Source: JABDIY01 sp963751955 (lineage in GTDB: Bacteria > Actinomycetota > Acidimicrobiia > Acidimicrobiales > SZUA-35). From it: a stretch of DNA of 64,000 nucleotides. This document shows positions 38,301-47,623 of this stretch, in pieces. A model generated the notes under the pieces. That model was not told the DNA's origin, did no database searches, and worked only from the letters and a program-made list of their open reading frames with translations. Position numbers and translations under genes: made by a program. Numbering within the stretch: position 1 is the first letter of the stretch; the number at the start of each line of letters is the position of its first letter. The DNA is taken from positions 186,001 to 250,000 of the forward strand of contig CAVVWM010000003.1 in NCBI GenBank assembly GCA_963751955.1. Direction: 5' to 3'.

Positions 38301-40709
38301 CCAGAGCAACTTCGGTCGTCCGCTGCAACGGCTCGACGTCACAGTGAGCACTTCGTCGGGAACATCCGACGAGCGGTCGCGATCACAACACATCACCCTC
38401 ACCCAGAATGCCGACGGTTCATTTGCAGAGGACCCCCTCTTCCGCAACCTGCATCCGATGCTGGCCGAGCGTCTCGAATTGTGGAGACTGTCGAACTTCA
38501 ATCTTGTCCGACGCCCGTCGCCTGAGGACGTGTACGTGTTCGATGGCGTCGCGAAATCGAACCCCAGAGACCACCGGCTCTTCGCCGTAGGAGAAGTGCG
38601 CGAGTTGATGGCCGCACACGATCCGGTCACCGGCGAGGTGACGTACCCCCGACTCGAGCGGATAGGACTCCTGGCTCTCGCAGCCATGCGCTCAGAGCTG
38701 GCAAGATATGCAATTCGAGATCGTCCGGTTGCAAACCGCTTGGTCCTGGACATTCGGGCGCCCTGGACGCTGTCAATGGAAGAGACACAGCAGCTAGCCC
38801 ACCGATTTACGCCGCTGGCCGGGCGAGTTGGCCTCGAGAAAGTGGTGCTCAAGGTCAGCTTTCCCGAGGACGCTCCGGGAGGAGCGCGAGATGCCGTATT
38901 ACACATCGAGCAGGCCGGACACCGAACCTTCGTGCGGCGAAGACCGTGCAGGCGATGAACCGGTTCGACCGCTCAGCACCTACCAACAGAAGATCCTCAC
39001 GGCTGCACGCTTCGGCGCGCCGTATCCGCACGAGATCATTCGCCTGTTCACCGAACACTCCCGAACCGATGGGCTGCCCTCGGATACCTTCCAAGAGTTC
39101 GATCTCGACACCGACGACCAACTCGTCCCGGTTGAACCGTGAGCCGGGAACAAACTCGGCGCACTTGATCGTCGGACTCCTCACGAACCACACCGACGTA
39201 GTGCCTGAGGGTATTCAGCGCGTGAGCATCTTGTCCGACCCGACCCAGGGTCTCGGCAATCTCGCCGAACCCGAGTGTCGCCGTATCAACGCCGCCCTTG
39301 CCTACGCCCTGGATCATCAGCTTCCGGTTGAGTGGTTCGCTGTCTCCAGCGGCGCCCTGATCGCAATGGATTCGGGCACCGAGAACATGGACTGGATTGC
39401 GCTCACATTGCGACGATTGATCGAGTTCACACAGGCAGGTGGTGAGATCAACATCATCGTCACCGGCATCAACGTTGGCGGGCAGCCGTACTGGAATGCG
39501 GAAGCGACGATGCTCAGCCACACCAAGGGCATCCTCGTGATGACGCCGGCTTCGGCCATGGTTCTCACCGGCAAGCAGGCACTTGACTTCTCTGGAGCAG
39601 TCGAGTGCTGACGACAATTTCGGGATCGGTGGCTACCACCGTGTGATGGGACCCAACGGCCAGGCGACAGTACTGGGCACCGTCGTTTCCCGAGGCGTGC
39701 AAGCTGCTGCTTGCGTCACTACGACCTGACCTATGTCGTGCCGGGTGAACGGTTCCCGCGCCGTCAACCAACCACCGACCCTCACGATCGCGATGTTCGA
39801 TCGAGCCCACATGCCGAGCTGCCGGCATCGCCGTTCACCAGCGTCGGCGATGTGTTCTCCTCCGAGCTCAACCCCGAACGTAAACAACCCTTCGACATGC
39901 GATCGGTCATGCGGGCCGTGGCGGACGCAGATGCTGAGCCACTGGAACGTTGGAAGGACTTGCGGGACGGCGATACCTCGATCGTCTGGGATACAACCAT
40001 TGGCGGTGTGCCGGTGAGCCTGCTGGGACTCGAGTCTCACACGGTCGGCCGCAAGGGCTTCGTGCCCGCGGATGGACCGCCGGCCTGGACATCGGGAACC
40101 CTGTTCCCGCACTCCTCACGAAAGACGGCTCGAGCGATCAACGCCGCCAGCGGCAACCGACCCCTTGTCGTTCTCGCCAACCTGTCCGGCTTCGACGGAT
40201 CTCCCGAGTCACTGCGTCGCCGACAGCTCGAATTCGGTGCTGAGATCGGACGGTCTGTCACCAACTTCGATGGGCCGATCGTATTCGTCGTCGTGTCCCG
40301 TTATCACGGCGGTGCGTTCGTCGTATTCTCCAAGGCGCTCAACGAGGCGATGGAAATCGCTGCAGTGGAGGGCTCTTACGCATCTGTGATCGGCGGTGCG
40401 CCGGCAGCTGCCACCGTGTTCGCTCGAGACGTCAAGAAGCGGACCGAGGCTGATCACCGGGTGCGAGAGGCCCGCGAGGCCCTTGTCGGCGCTGATGGGG
40501 CCGAAGCGACTCGGCTACGCAGCAACCTTGCGTTGGTAACTGAGCGGGTTCGGTCTGAAAAGTTGGGTGAAGTAGCCGGTGAGTTCGATTCGATTCACAC
40601 CATCGATCGAGCCCTTCGCGTCGGCTCGGTCGACCGAATCATCGCTGCCGCAGAACTACGTCCCTACGTCATCGATGCGCTCGAGCGAGGCATGGCACGG
40701 CAGATCTGA
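35376..40709 (+). CDS. Single-chain multidomain acyl-CoA carboxylase with degenerate biotin carboxylase domain; many frameshifts
   Basis: The gene begins 6 bp after the synthase stop and spans 5.3 kb (about 1775 residues). Order: a shortened biotin carboxylase-like domain (35.38-36.53 kb: LGVLDRGESAVRVL, EAVGISVVGPDSST, RVEVDVLADAHGTVW, GVRIDANRRVGDMVD); a linker/BT-like region and biotin carrier domain with the biotinyl site LESMKMETTV (near 37.01 kb); a long helical region like the central domain of multidomain acetyl-CoA carboxylases (37.1-38.9 kb); and a carboxyltransferase (38.97-40.7 kb: AMDSGTENMDWI, TGINVGGQPYWNAEATML, TPASAMVLTGKQALDFSG, FVVVSRYHGGAFVVFSK). The ATP-grasp lid and catalytic residues of the first domain are missing. 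About a dozen indels break the frame. It likely makes malonyl-CoA for the synthase. Confidence 0.8.
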
Positions 40710-40718
40710 ATCAGCGAA

Positions 40719-41463
40719 TCAACACACCGGCGATTGAACCCACGAGTGTTGGGGGGTAGCGGTATGGAGATCGCTGCTGTTGGGGAGTAACTGAGGTGGT
40801 TCGGCGTCCTCCGCGAATGCAATTGTGAGAACGAACACACCGCAACGTCGCCACCAGCCAGGCATCGGACCATCCTTGCCCGTCACGGTCATCGCTATCC
40901 ACCCGTCGACCTGCCTGTCACCGTGCAGATCAACCTCGACGGTGCGAGTGTCGACCCTCAGCCCGACTTGCTGAACCTTCAGGGCAGCTTCCTTCGCCGA
41001 CCAGATCAGGTTTGCAAGTTCATCGTGGCGTTCAGCAGGCAGGTTTCTGACGTACGCGGACTCGGCCGGAGTGAAGTAGTCGGTGACGAACCGTTCTGTG
41101 CGCGGTTCAACCACCTCGAGATCAACGCCCACGGTTCCCGATGCCATCGTTCCCGGCGGCCCAACCAGGCAGACAGCCCAACCCGAACGGTCACTCATGG
41201 AGACATCGATTGCGGCCTTCGCTCCGTCGATCTGTACATAGGGTGCGCCGCTCACCCGATGGCGAATCTCGATACGGGCCAACGTGTGGGGTGGGGTCGA
41301 GGTCGAGCGCGCTGGCGATCGCTTGCTTGGTTGTCCATCGCCTCGTCACGTACTCATTTCGGCGCTTTGTGAATCGGATCGACTCCAAATGGGCCATCTC
41401 ATGGGGCGACAGCCACTCGACCGTCGCCGGTGCGTCATGTTCCCCATGGGCCAGCCACCACAT
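40719..41463 (-). CDS. 4'-phosphopantetheinyl transferase (Sfp type); frameshift near 41285
   Basis: About 247 residues after joining two frames (41463 to about 41285, then to 40719). The N-terminal part reads EWLSPHEMAHLESIRFTKRR and TTKQAIASALDLDP; the C-terminal part has the Mg-binding VGVDLEVVEPR and the catalytic WSAKEAALKV motif, both hallmarks of Sfp-type transferases. Removing one C near 41285 joins the frames. These enzymes move phosphopantetheine from CoA to carrier proteins. It converges on the carboxylase gene, with 9 bp between the stops, and is the obvious candidate to modify the five-ACP array. Confidence 0.85.
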
Positions 41464-41684
41464 ACCACTAGTCTGCCATCCCATCGCCGATGGACCAGCG
41501 TCTTGAGAACAAGATGCTAAGTCCCAAGATTGCGTTGCACGACCACATTCGTCCGATCTAGCGTTCCTCCGCTACCCGACAGGTAGCCGGGCGACGACAT
41601 TCCATCAGAAGGTGCTGACGTCACGACAGAACGACACGCCAGGGACCGCAGGCGAGCGAGCGGCCACCGGAGACATCACAAACG

Positions 41685-41768
41685 TGCGGACGGGGGGACT
41701 TGAACCCCCACACTCGTTAGAGCACCAGGACCTAAACCTGGCGTGTCTGCCAATTCCACCACGTCCGC
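41685..41768 (-). tRNA. tRNA-Leu (anticodon TAG)
   Basis: On the minus strand the 7-bp acceptor stem GCGGACG/CGTCCGC closes an 84-nt cloverleaf with D-arm GGAATTGGCAGAC, anticodon stem CCAGG/CCTGG enclosing TTTAGGT, a long variable arm typical of tRNA-Leu and a T-arm with GTTCAAG. The discriminator is A; CCA is not encoded. The anticodon reads CUN leucine codons. Confidence 0.95.
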
Positions 41769-41886
41769 GTGGTGTTGAAAGGGTAACCGACGACAGTTCG
41801 GCGCGATCAGTGATTGCGCCCCCAAACTCAGGTTCACCGACCAGATCTCCGATATCTGAGACATGCGCTTCAAGCAGACCGCAAGG

Positions 41887-42216
41887 ATGTCGCGTCCGAT
41901 CAACAATCACCATCAGCAAATCGAGATGCGACGCGATCTTCGTGAGGACACCGCCGATCTTCACGCCCGCATCGACCGCCTGACGCTGGTGAACGAGGCG
42001 CTTTGGACGCTGCTTCAGGAGGCCAGCAATCTCACCGACCAGCACCTCATCAATCGGATTCAACAGCTCGACGCATCCGACGGCAAACCCGATGGAGTGT
42101 TCAAGCCGGCGGCGAGTCGCTGCCAAAAGTGCGACGCTGCGGTCGGCCATGGTCGACGTACATGCATGTTTTGTGGCACGGAGGCGGACAGCCGGTCCCC
42201 GTTTCGATCGGTGTAG
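41887..42216 (+). CDS. Zinc-ribbon protein with N-terminal coiled coil
   Basis: 109 residues from ATG 41887. Residues 1-60 are helical with coiled-coil character (RRDLREDTADLHARIDRL, then LVNEALWTLLQEASNL). The C-terminal part has CQKC and CMFC, 15 residues apart, forming a small zinc ribbon. No enzyme motif. It overlaps nothing and lies 118 bp from the divergent tRNA-Leu. Function unknown. Confidence 0.6.
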   Translation: MSRPINNHHQQIEMRRDLREDTADLHARIDRLTLVNEALWTLLQEASNLTDQHLINRIQQLDASDGKPDGVFKPAASRCQKCDAAVGHGRRTCMFCGTEADSRSPFRSV

Positions 42217-42221
42217 GGTCG

Positions 42222-42587
42222 ATGGCCGCTAGCCCGGAGTCCCCGCTGCGCCCAGTCATTCCGATGCCCGAGGAGTTGCCCCGTATTGGCGCACTGACCA
42301 AGGCGCTCTTCGTACTGGCTGCCATTGCGGCTGCGCTCTGGGGCGCCGCGATGGTTCTCTTGGCATTCACAGTCGGCAACTGCGCCGCCTTCGGTGGCAG
42401 CTGTGGCAACGCTCCACCTCCGATCTTGGACGACGACGTGTTCGGAATGGCATTTGCTGGAATGATATTGATCTTGATCGGACCTGTTCTCAGCCAATGG
42501 CGGACCTCAAACCGCAACTGGCTTGTGCTCTTGACCCTCGTCTTCGCAGTCGTGATCGCAGTTATCGCCAGGTCATCGGGCTATTGA
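42222..42587 (+). CDS. Small integral membrane protein
   Basis: 121 residues from ATG 42222, 5 bp after the zinc-ribbon gene stop, so the two are probably co-transcribed. It has three hydrophobic segments (LFVLAAIAAALWGAAMVLLAF, then FGMAFAGMILILIGPVL, then WLVLLTLVFAVVIAVIA) and two Cys in the first loop (NCAAFGGSCGN). It ends 7 bp into the tail of the convergent rel gene. No family recognised. Confidence 0.6.
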   Translation: MAASPESPLRPVIPMPEELPRIGALTKALFVLAAIAAALWGAAMVLLAFTVGNCAAFGGSCGNAPPPILDDDVFGMAFAGMILILIGPVLSQWRTSNRNWLVLLTLVFAVVIAVIARSSGY

Positions 42588-44823
42588 TCCATTGGCGCTT
42601 CGGTTTGTGCGCCGGGGAGGATGCGGTGCGCATCGTAGACGGCTTCGACGCGGCGGAGGTGCCGAATCAGCGTGTTGAGATGGCTGGGATCAGCGATCTC
42701 GAACTCGAACTGCATACGGGCGATGCGATCAGAGCCCGTGACCGTGCTCGAACCGATGATGTTGATGTGGTGCTCACCAAAGACCGAAGAAAGGTCGCTC
42801 AGTAACTGACTGCGATCGTACGCCTTGATCTCGACGGCGGCGACGTAGAGATCGTCGGTCCGTTCTCCCGACCAGGCAACATCAATTACGCGGTCGTTCT
42901 GTGACTGTGTGAGCGACATGGCGTTGGCACAGTCGGCGCGGTGGACCGACACACCTCTCCCCCGGGTGACAAAACCCTGGATTTCGTCACCTGGCACCGG
43001 TGTACAACACCGGCTGAGGCGGATCATCACGTCGTCGAGGCCCTCGACGTGGACGCCGGCCCCCGAGGCCCTGCGTCGAGGTTGTCGAGCCGTGATCGGC
43101 TGGACGATCTCCTCGGGCGATTCTGCTTCACGATCGATGAGTCGCCGCACGCGTTGGACTACGGCTTCAGCGGACACATGATGCTCACCCACGGCTGCGT
43201 AGAGAGCACTGAGATCATCGTAGTTGAGCAGACCCGCAACCTCGTCGAGAACACCGTCGTCCGCTAGTTTGCGGATTGGCAGGTTGTCCTTGCGAAGCGC
43301 CTTGGTTACTGCCTCGGTTCCGGAGGCGATCGCATCTGAACGACGCTCTTTGGAGAACCACTGCTTGATCTTGGACGTCGCACGCGGAGTTGTTGCGAAC
43401 TGAAGCCAGTCGTGCGAAGGCCCCGCCCCTTCAGCCTTTGAGGTGAGCACCTCCACGGTCTGACCCGACTCGAGCACTTCGGAGAGCGGGAGGAGTCTCC
43501 CATCGATTTTGGCACCGACGGTTTTGTGCCCGACATCGGTATGGATCGCATATGCAAAGTCGATGGCGGTGGCGCCCGTTTGCAATGTGAGCACATCGCC
43601 GGCTGGGGTGAAGATATAAATCTCGTCGCTATCGAGATCAACCTTCAAGTTCTTCATGAAGGCCGAGGGATCTGAGGTATCGGTATCCCAATCAATGATC
43701 CGCTCGAGCCATGGTGTGTCGTTGCCTCCGCCACCACGGTCCTTGTAGACAAAGTGTGCTGCCACGCCGCGCTCGGCGCGATCGTGCATCTCATAGGTCC
43801 GGATCTGCACTTCGATCGGTTTGCCCAATGGACCGATCACCGTCGTGTGTAACGACTGATAGAGGTTGAACTTGGGCATGGCAATGTAGTCCTTGAAGCG
43901 CCCCTGAACCGGTTTCCACGTGGCGTGGATCGACCCAAGAGCTGCGTAGCAATCGCGAATCGAATCTACGACTACCCGAATCCCGATCAGATCGTGGATC
44001 TCGGCAAACGCTTTGTCCTGGAGCATCATCTTTTCGTAGATGCTGTAGAGGTGTTTCTCCCTGCCCCTCACCCGACCGTGGATGTTGAGTTCCGACAGCT
44101 TGATCTCCACCTCGGCGATGAGCTGGGTGAGAAGAAAGTCGCGCTCGGGTGCTCGCAAGGCCACCATGTCTTCGATCTCTGCATAGCGCTTGGGATGCAA
44201 GGCCGCAAACGCAAGGTCTTCGAGTTGAGTCTTCACCTCCTGCATGCCCAGGCGGTGGGCCAGGGGCGCATACACCTCCAAGGTCTCGCGGGCGGTACGT
44301 TCTTGCTTCCACGCTGGCATCGCTCCGATGGTTCTCAAGTTGTGCAGCCGATCACAGAGCTTGATGATCAGCACCCGCAGATCCTTGCTCATCGCCACCA
44401 ACATCTTTCGGAAGGTGGCGGCGCTTGCTGGGCTTCCTTGCTGTCGAAGCGAATGCGGTCGAGTTTTGTAACGCCATCGACTAGCGCTGCGACATCGGCG
44501 TTGAGCTGCGTCTCGATGTCGCCGACTGTCATGCCAGTGTCTTCAACAGCGTCATGCAGTAGAGCTGCTGCGACAGTCTCAACATCTACTCCAAGCGAAG
44601 CGACGATCTTGGCAACCGCAATGGGATGAGTGATATAGGGCTCGCCGCTTTTTCGTCGTTGTGGCTCGTGGGCCACGGTCGCCATCTCGAACGCTTTCAC
44701 GATCATCTCATGATTGGCGCGACGGTTTGGGCCGGTGAATGCCTCCAATACCGGTTCCAGCGCGACTTCGGGCAGGGGCCGTTCTCTTCGCCAAGGCAAA
44801 ACCCTTTGGACTGTCATGACCAT
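42581..44823 (-). CDS. rel: RelA/SpoT-type bifunctional (p)ppGpp synthetase/hydrolase; frameshift near 44405
   Basis: About 747 residues, the length of actinobacterial long RSH proteins. The HD hydrolase domain (HPIAVAKIVASLGVD, LLHDAVEDT, then DRLHNLRTIGAM), the synthetase domain (YSIYEKMMLQDKAFAEIHDL, IGIRVVVD, MPKFNLYQSLHTTVIGP), TGS (IYIFTPAGDVLTL, then YAIHTDVGHKTVGAKI) and ACT domains are present. The frame breaks between ...FDSKEAQQA and ...RKMLVAMSKD near 44405, where one GC-rich base seems missing. The protein should be functional if this is an assembly error. It is divergent from yajC. Confidence 0.93.
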
Positions 44824-44901
44824 ATTCACAGGTTACAACAGCGTTCCGGGGCCGTGGCTCCCCGTGATCGGCCCCCAAAGGCAGTACCGTTTGCGTCCGT
44901 T

Positions 44902-45168
44902 ATGGAGAATCTCGTACTTCCCGGCCTTGTGCTTGTCGTTTACATCGCTTTCATCTTCCCTCAGCTCAAGAAACGCCGAGATCAGCGGAACCTGCTGGCG
45001 TCTCTCACCGAAGGCGATGAAGTGATCACATCGTCTGGTCTACACGGAATCATTTCTGCACTCGATGAATCTGTGGTGTACATCGAGGTGAGCGAGGGAG
45101 TCGAAGTGAAGTTCACCCGCTCTTCTGTTGCGACCAAGCTGTCCAACGACCCCGATTCGGACTCGTGA
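44902..45168 (+). CDS. yajC: Preprotein translocase subunit YajC
   Basis: 88 residues from ATG 44902. One N-terminal transmembrane helix (VLPGLVLVVYIAFIFPQL) is followed by the conserved KKRRDQRNLLASLTEGDEVITSSGLHGIISAL and a short acidic tail. It is the first gene of yajC-secD-secF; the GTG of secD overlaps its stop (GTGA). Confidence 0.92.
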   Translation: MENLVLPGLVLVVYIAFIFPQLKKRRDQRNLLASLTEGDEVITSSGLHGIISALDESVVYIEVSEGVEVKFTRSSVATKLSNDPDSDS

Positions 45169-46628
45169 AGTCGCAGTTGTTCAAGGCCGGTGCGCTGTTC
45201 ATCACCGCTCTCCTCGCCTTCGTGGCAACCCTGATCTCGGGCAACCAACCTTTGCTGGGTCTCGACCTCCAAGGCGGAGTGAGTGTGGTCTACCAGCCCG
45301 TGGAAGACAACGTGACCGACGAGGCCCTCGACGAGGCCACCGACATCATCCGCAGTCGGGTTGACGCACTTGGCGTTGCTGAACCGGAGATCAGTCGTCA
45401 GGGCAACACGATCGTGGTCGACCTGCCCGGGGTCGAACAACAGGAGCGTGCGCTCGAGTTGGTCGGCCAAACCGCGGAACTCCGGTTTCGTCCTGTTCTC
45501 GCCTCAGTTGGGGTGGCAAGCCCGTTTCCCATTCCCGAGGACTGCCCCGAAGAGCTCACGATCCCGGAGAACGACGACCCAACCACGATCGTCCTGCTCC
45601 CAAGCCTCGACGGCGAGTTCCTCTGCCTCGGCCCGTCACTGCTCACCGGAAACGCACTCGAGACTGCATCGGCAAGCATTGCCGGCGGCCTCCTCACAGG
45701 AGGCGGCAGCGCATGGCAAGTGAACCCCACATTTCGAGAGGGACCCGACGGTATCGATCTGTTCAACGAGGCCGCTGTTCTCTGCAACACCCAGGCTCCG
45801 GAGTGCCCTTCGGCCCGACTCGCCATCGTGCTCGACGGGCTCGTTCAATCGGCACCCAGCATCAATGTCCCGTTCTTCAATCGTGATCAGATTCAGATCA
45901 CCGGCAGCTTTATGGCTGAAGAGGCCGAAGACCTCGCAACCACGCTCCGGTTCGGCGCCCTTCCGGTCGAGCTGGAAGCACAGCAGACCCGAACGATCAG
46001 CGCAAGCATCGGGACCGACGTTCTGTCCTCGGGTGTGACCGCTGGAATAATCGGTCTGGTCTTCGTGGCCATCTTCCTGATGGCGTACTACCGACTTTCC
46101 GGGCTGGTCGCTCTGCTCGGCCTGGTCATTTCCGCCATGTTGTTGTGGTCGATCATCTCACTCCTCGGGGAGTATCTCGGATTGGCCCTTTCCTTGTCGG
46201 GAATCGTGGGACTGATCGTTGCGATCGGCGTTTCAGCAGACTCCAACATCGTCTATTTCGAGAACGTCAAGGACGCTGTTGCAAGCGGTAAGAGGGTCAT
46301 CACTTCGGTTGAACGTGCCTATCGGAATTCGATCAGCACGATCATTAAGGCCGACGTCGTCAGTCTTATCGCTGCGGTGTTGCTCTATCTCCTCACTGTC
46401 GGTGCCGTGAAAGGGTTTGCGTTATACCTCGGCATTGCAACTGTCCTCGACCTCATCATCGCGATGCTCTTCATGCGACCGATGCTCCTTTGGCTAGCCC
46501 GGAGCCAGGCGGTTCAGAACAATCCTCGGCTTCTCGGGTTGCCCGACAACGCCGTCACGGCCACGATGCTCAAGGCGCAGAGCGGAGCCAAGAAGTCGGC
46601 CGCTAAGAATCAGAAGGGCAAGAAATGA
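45165..46628 (+). CDS. secD: Protein translocase subunit SecD
   Basis: 487 residues with a GTG start. It has an N-terminal helix, the P1 periplasmic domain with LGLDLQGGVSVVYQPVEDNVTD and IIRSRVDALGVAEPEISRQG, and the six-helix RND core with SADSNIVYFENVKD-type D5 motif and the KGFALYLGIATVLDLIIAMLF end. Together with SecF it uses the proton gradient to help pull proteins across the membrane. The C-terminus is Lys-rich (GAKKSAAKNQKGKK). secF overlaps by 4 bp. Confidence 0.96.
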   Translation: MKSQLFKAGALFITALLAFVATLISGNQPLLGLDLQGGVSVVYQPVEDNVTDEALDEATDIIRSRVDALGVAEPEISRQGNTIVVDLPGVEQQERALELVGQTAELRFRPVLASVGVASPFPIPEDCPEELTIPENDDPTTIVLLPSLDGEFLCLGPSLLTGNALETASASIAGGLLTGGGSAWQVNPTFREGPDGIDLFNEAAVLCNTQAPECPSARLAIVLDGLVQSAPSINVPFFNRDQIQITGSFMAEEAEDLATTLRFGALPVELEAQQTRTISASIGTDVLSSGVTAGIIGLVFVAIFLMAYYRLSGLVALLGLVISAMLLWSIISLLGEYLGLALSLSGIVGLIVAIGVSADSNIVYFENVKDAVASGKRVITSVERAYRNSISTIIKADVVSLIAAVLLYLLTVGAVKGFALYLGIATVLDLIIAMLFMRPMLLWLARSQAVQNNPRLLGLPDNAVTATMLKAQSGAKKSAAKNQKGKK

Positions 46629-47554
46629 CGCTGAGCTCTGACCTCTACAACTCACGGTCAACGATCGACTTCCGCCCAATTTGGAAACGCAGCTTGCCAG
46701 TCTCGCTGAGTTTGATGGTTGTAGGTGCTGTGATCATCGCGATCTTTGGTGTGAATCGCAGTATCGAATTCGAGGGGGGTGCCCTCTTCAGCGTTCCCGT
46801 CGAGGACAGCATGACCGTTGGAGAGATTCGTGACCTCGTGGAGGTGCCGCAGGCAAGGATTCAGCGGGTCGAGAACTCCGATGGCAGCGTCGCCATGCGT
46901 GTGCAAATCCCGACCGAACTCGCCACCGAATTCGAGCGCGTAGGGCAAAGTCTGAACTCGGTACTGACGCCGGGTGAATCCATCTCTCGAGATACTGTCG
47001 GGCCAACCTGGGGAGATCAGATCACCAACAGCGCGATACGTGCACTCGTGCTCTTCTTCATCGTCGTGGCCATTTACCTCGCCATTCGGCTCGAACCGAA
47101 AATGGCCCTGGGCGCGGTGGTCGCCGTCATCCATGACCTCGTGATCACCGTCACCCTTTATTCGGTTCTGCGAATCGAAGTAAGCCCGGCCACGGTCATC
47201 GCCCTACTCACGATTCTGGGCTACTCGCTCTATGACACGGTGGTCGTCTACGACAAGGTTCTGGAAAACTGGGTCGAGCCATCGAATCGGCGGAAGAACT
47301 ACAGCGATCTCATGAACGAAAGCATGAATCAGGTGATCATGCGATCCATCAACACGACGATCACCACCGTCCTACCGGTTGCCTCGATGCTCATCATCGG
47401 TGCGTTTGTGCTCGGCGGTGACAGCCTCAGAGGTTTCGCCATCGCACTTCTGATCGGTCTGATCCTCGGCGCCTACTCCAGTATCTTCGTTGCGGCACCC
47501 CTACTGGCATTGATCAAAGAGCGGTACCCCGATCCTCTCCCGGAGAAGATTTGA
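46625..47554 (+). CDS. secF: Protein translocase subunit SecF
   Basis: 309 residues. The N-terminal helix is followed by a short P1 domain starting IEFEGGALFSVPVEDS and the conserved core: YDTVVVYDKVLENW, then NQVIMRSINTTITTVLPV and GFAIALLIGLILGAYSSIFVAAPLL. It forms the SecDF complex with the overlapping secD product. Confidence 0.96.
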   Translation: MTLSSDLYNSRSTIDFRPIWKRSLPVSLSLMVVGAVIIAIFGVNRSIEFEGGALFSVPVEDSMTVGEIRDLVEVPQARIQRVENSDGSVAMRVQIPTELATEFERVGQSLNSVLTPGESISRDTVGPTWGDQITNSAIRALVLFFIVVAIYLAIRLEPKMALGAVVAVIHDLVITVTLYSVLRIEVSPATVIALLTILGYSLYDTVVVYDKVLENWVEPSNRRKNYSDLMNESMNQVIMRSINTTITTVLPVASMLIIGAFVLGGDSLRGFAIALLIGLILGAYSSIFVAAPLLALIKERYPDPLPEKI

Positions 47555-47623
47555 CGTTTATCGTTGTTATCACTCCCCAGCATCCCGCTCCGGGCATTGC
47601 GGCCCAGTCTTGAGGGGCAAACC

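Noticed and set aside
35376..40709. Programmed frameshifting as the cause of the many breaks
   Set aside because: There are a dozen breaks of both signs without slippery heptamers or a shared motif; sequence error is simpler.
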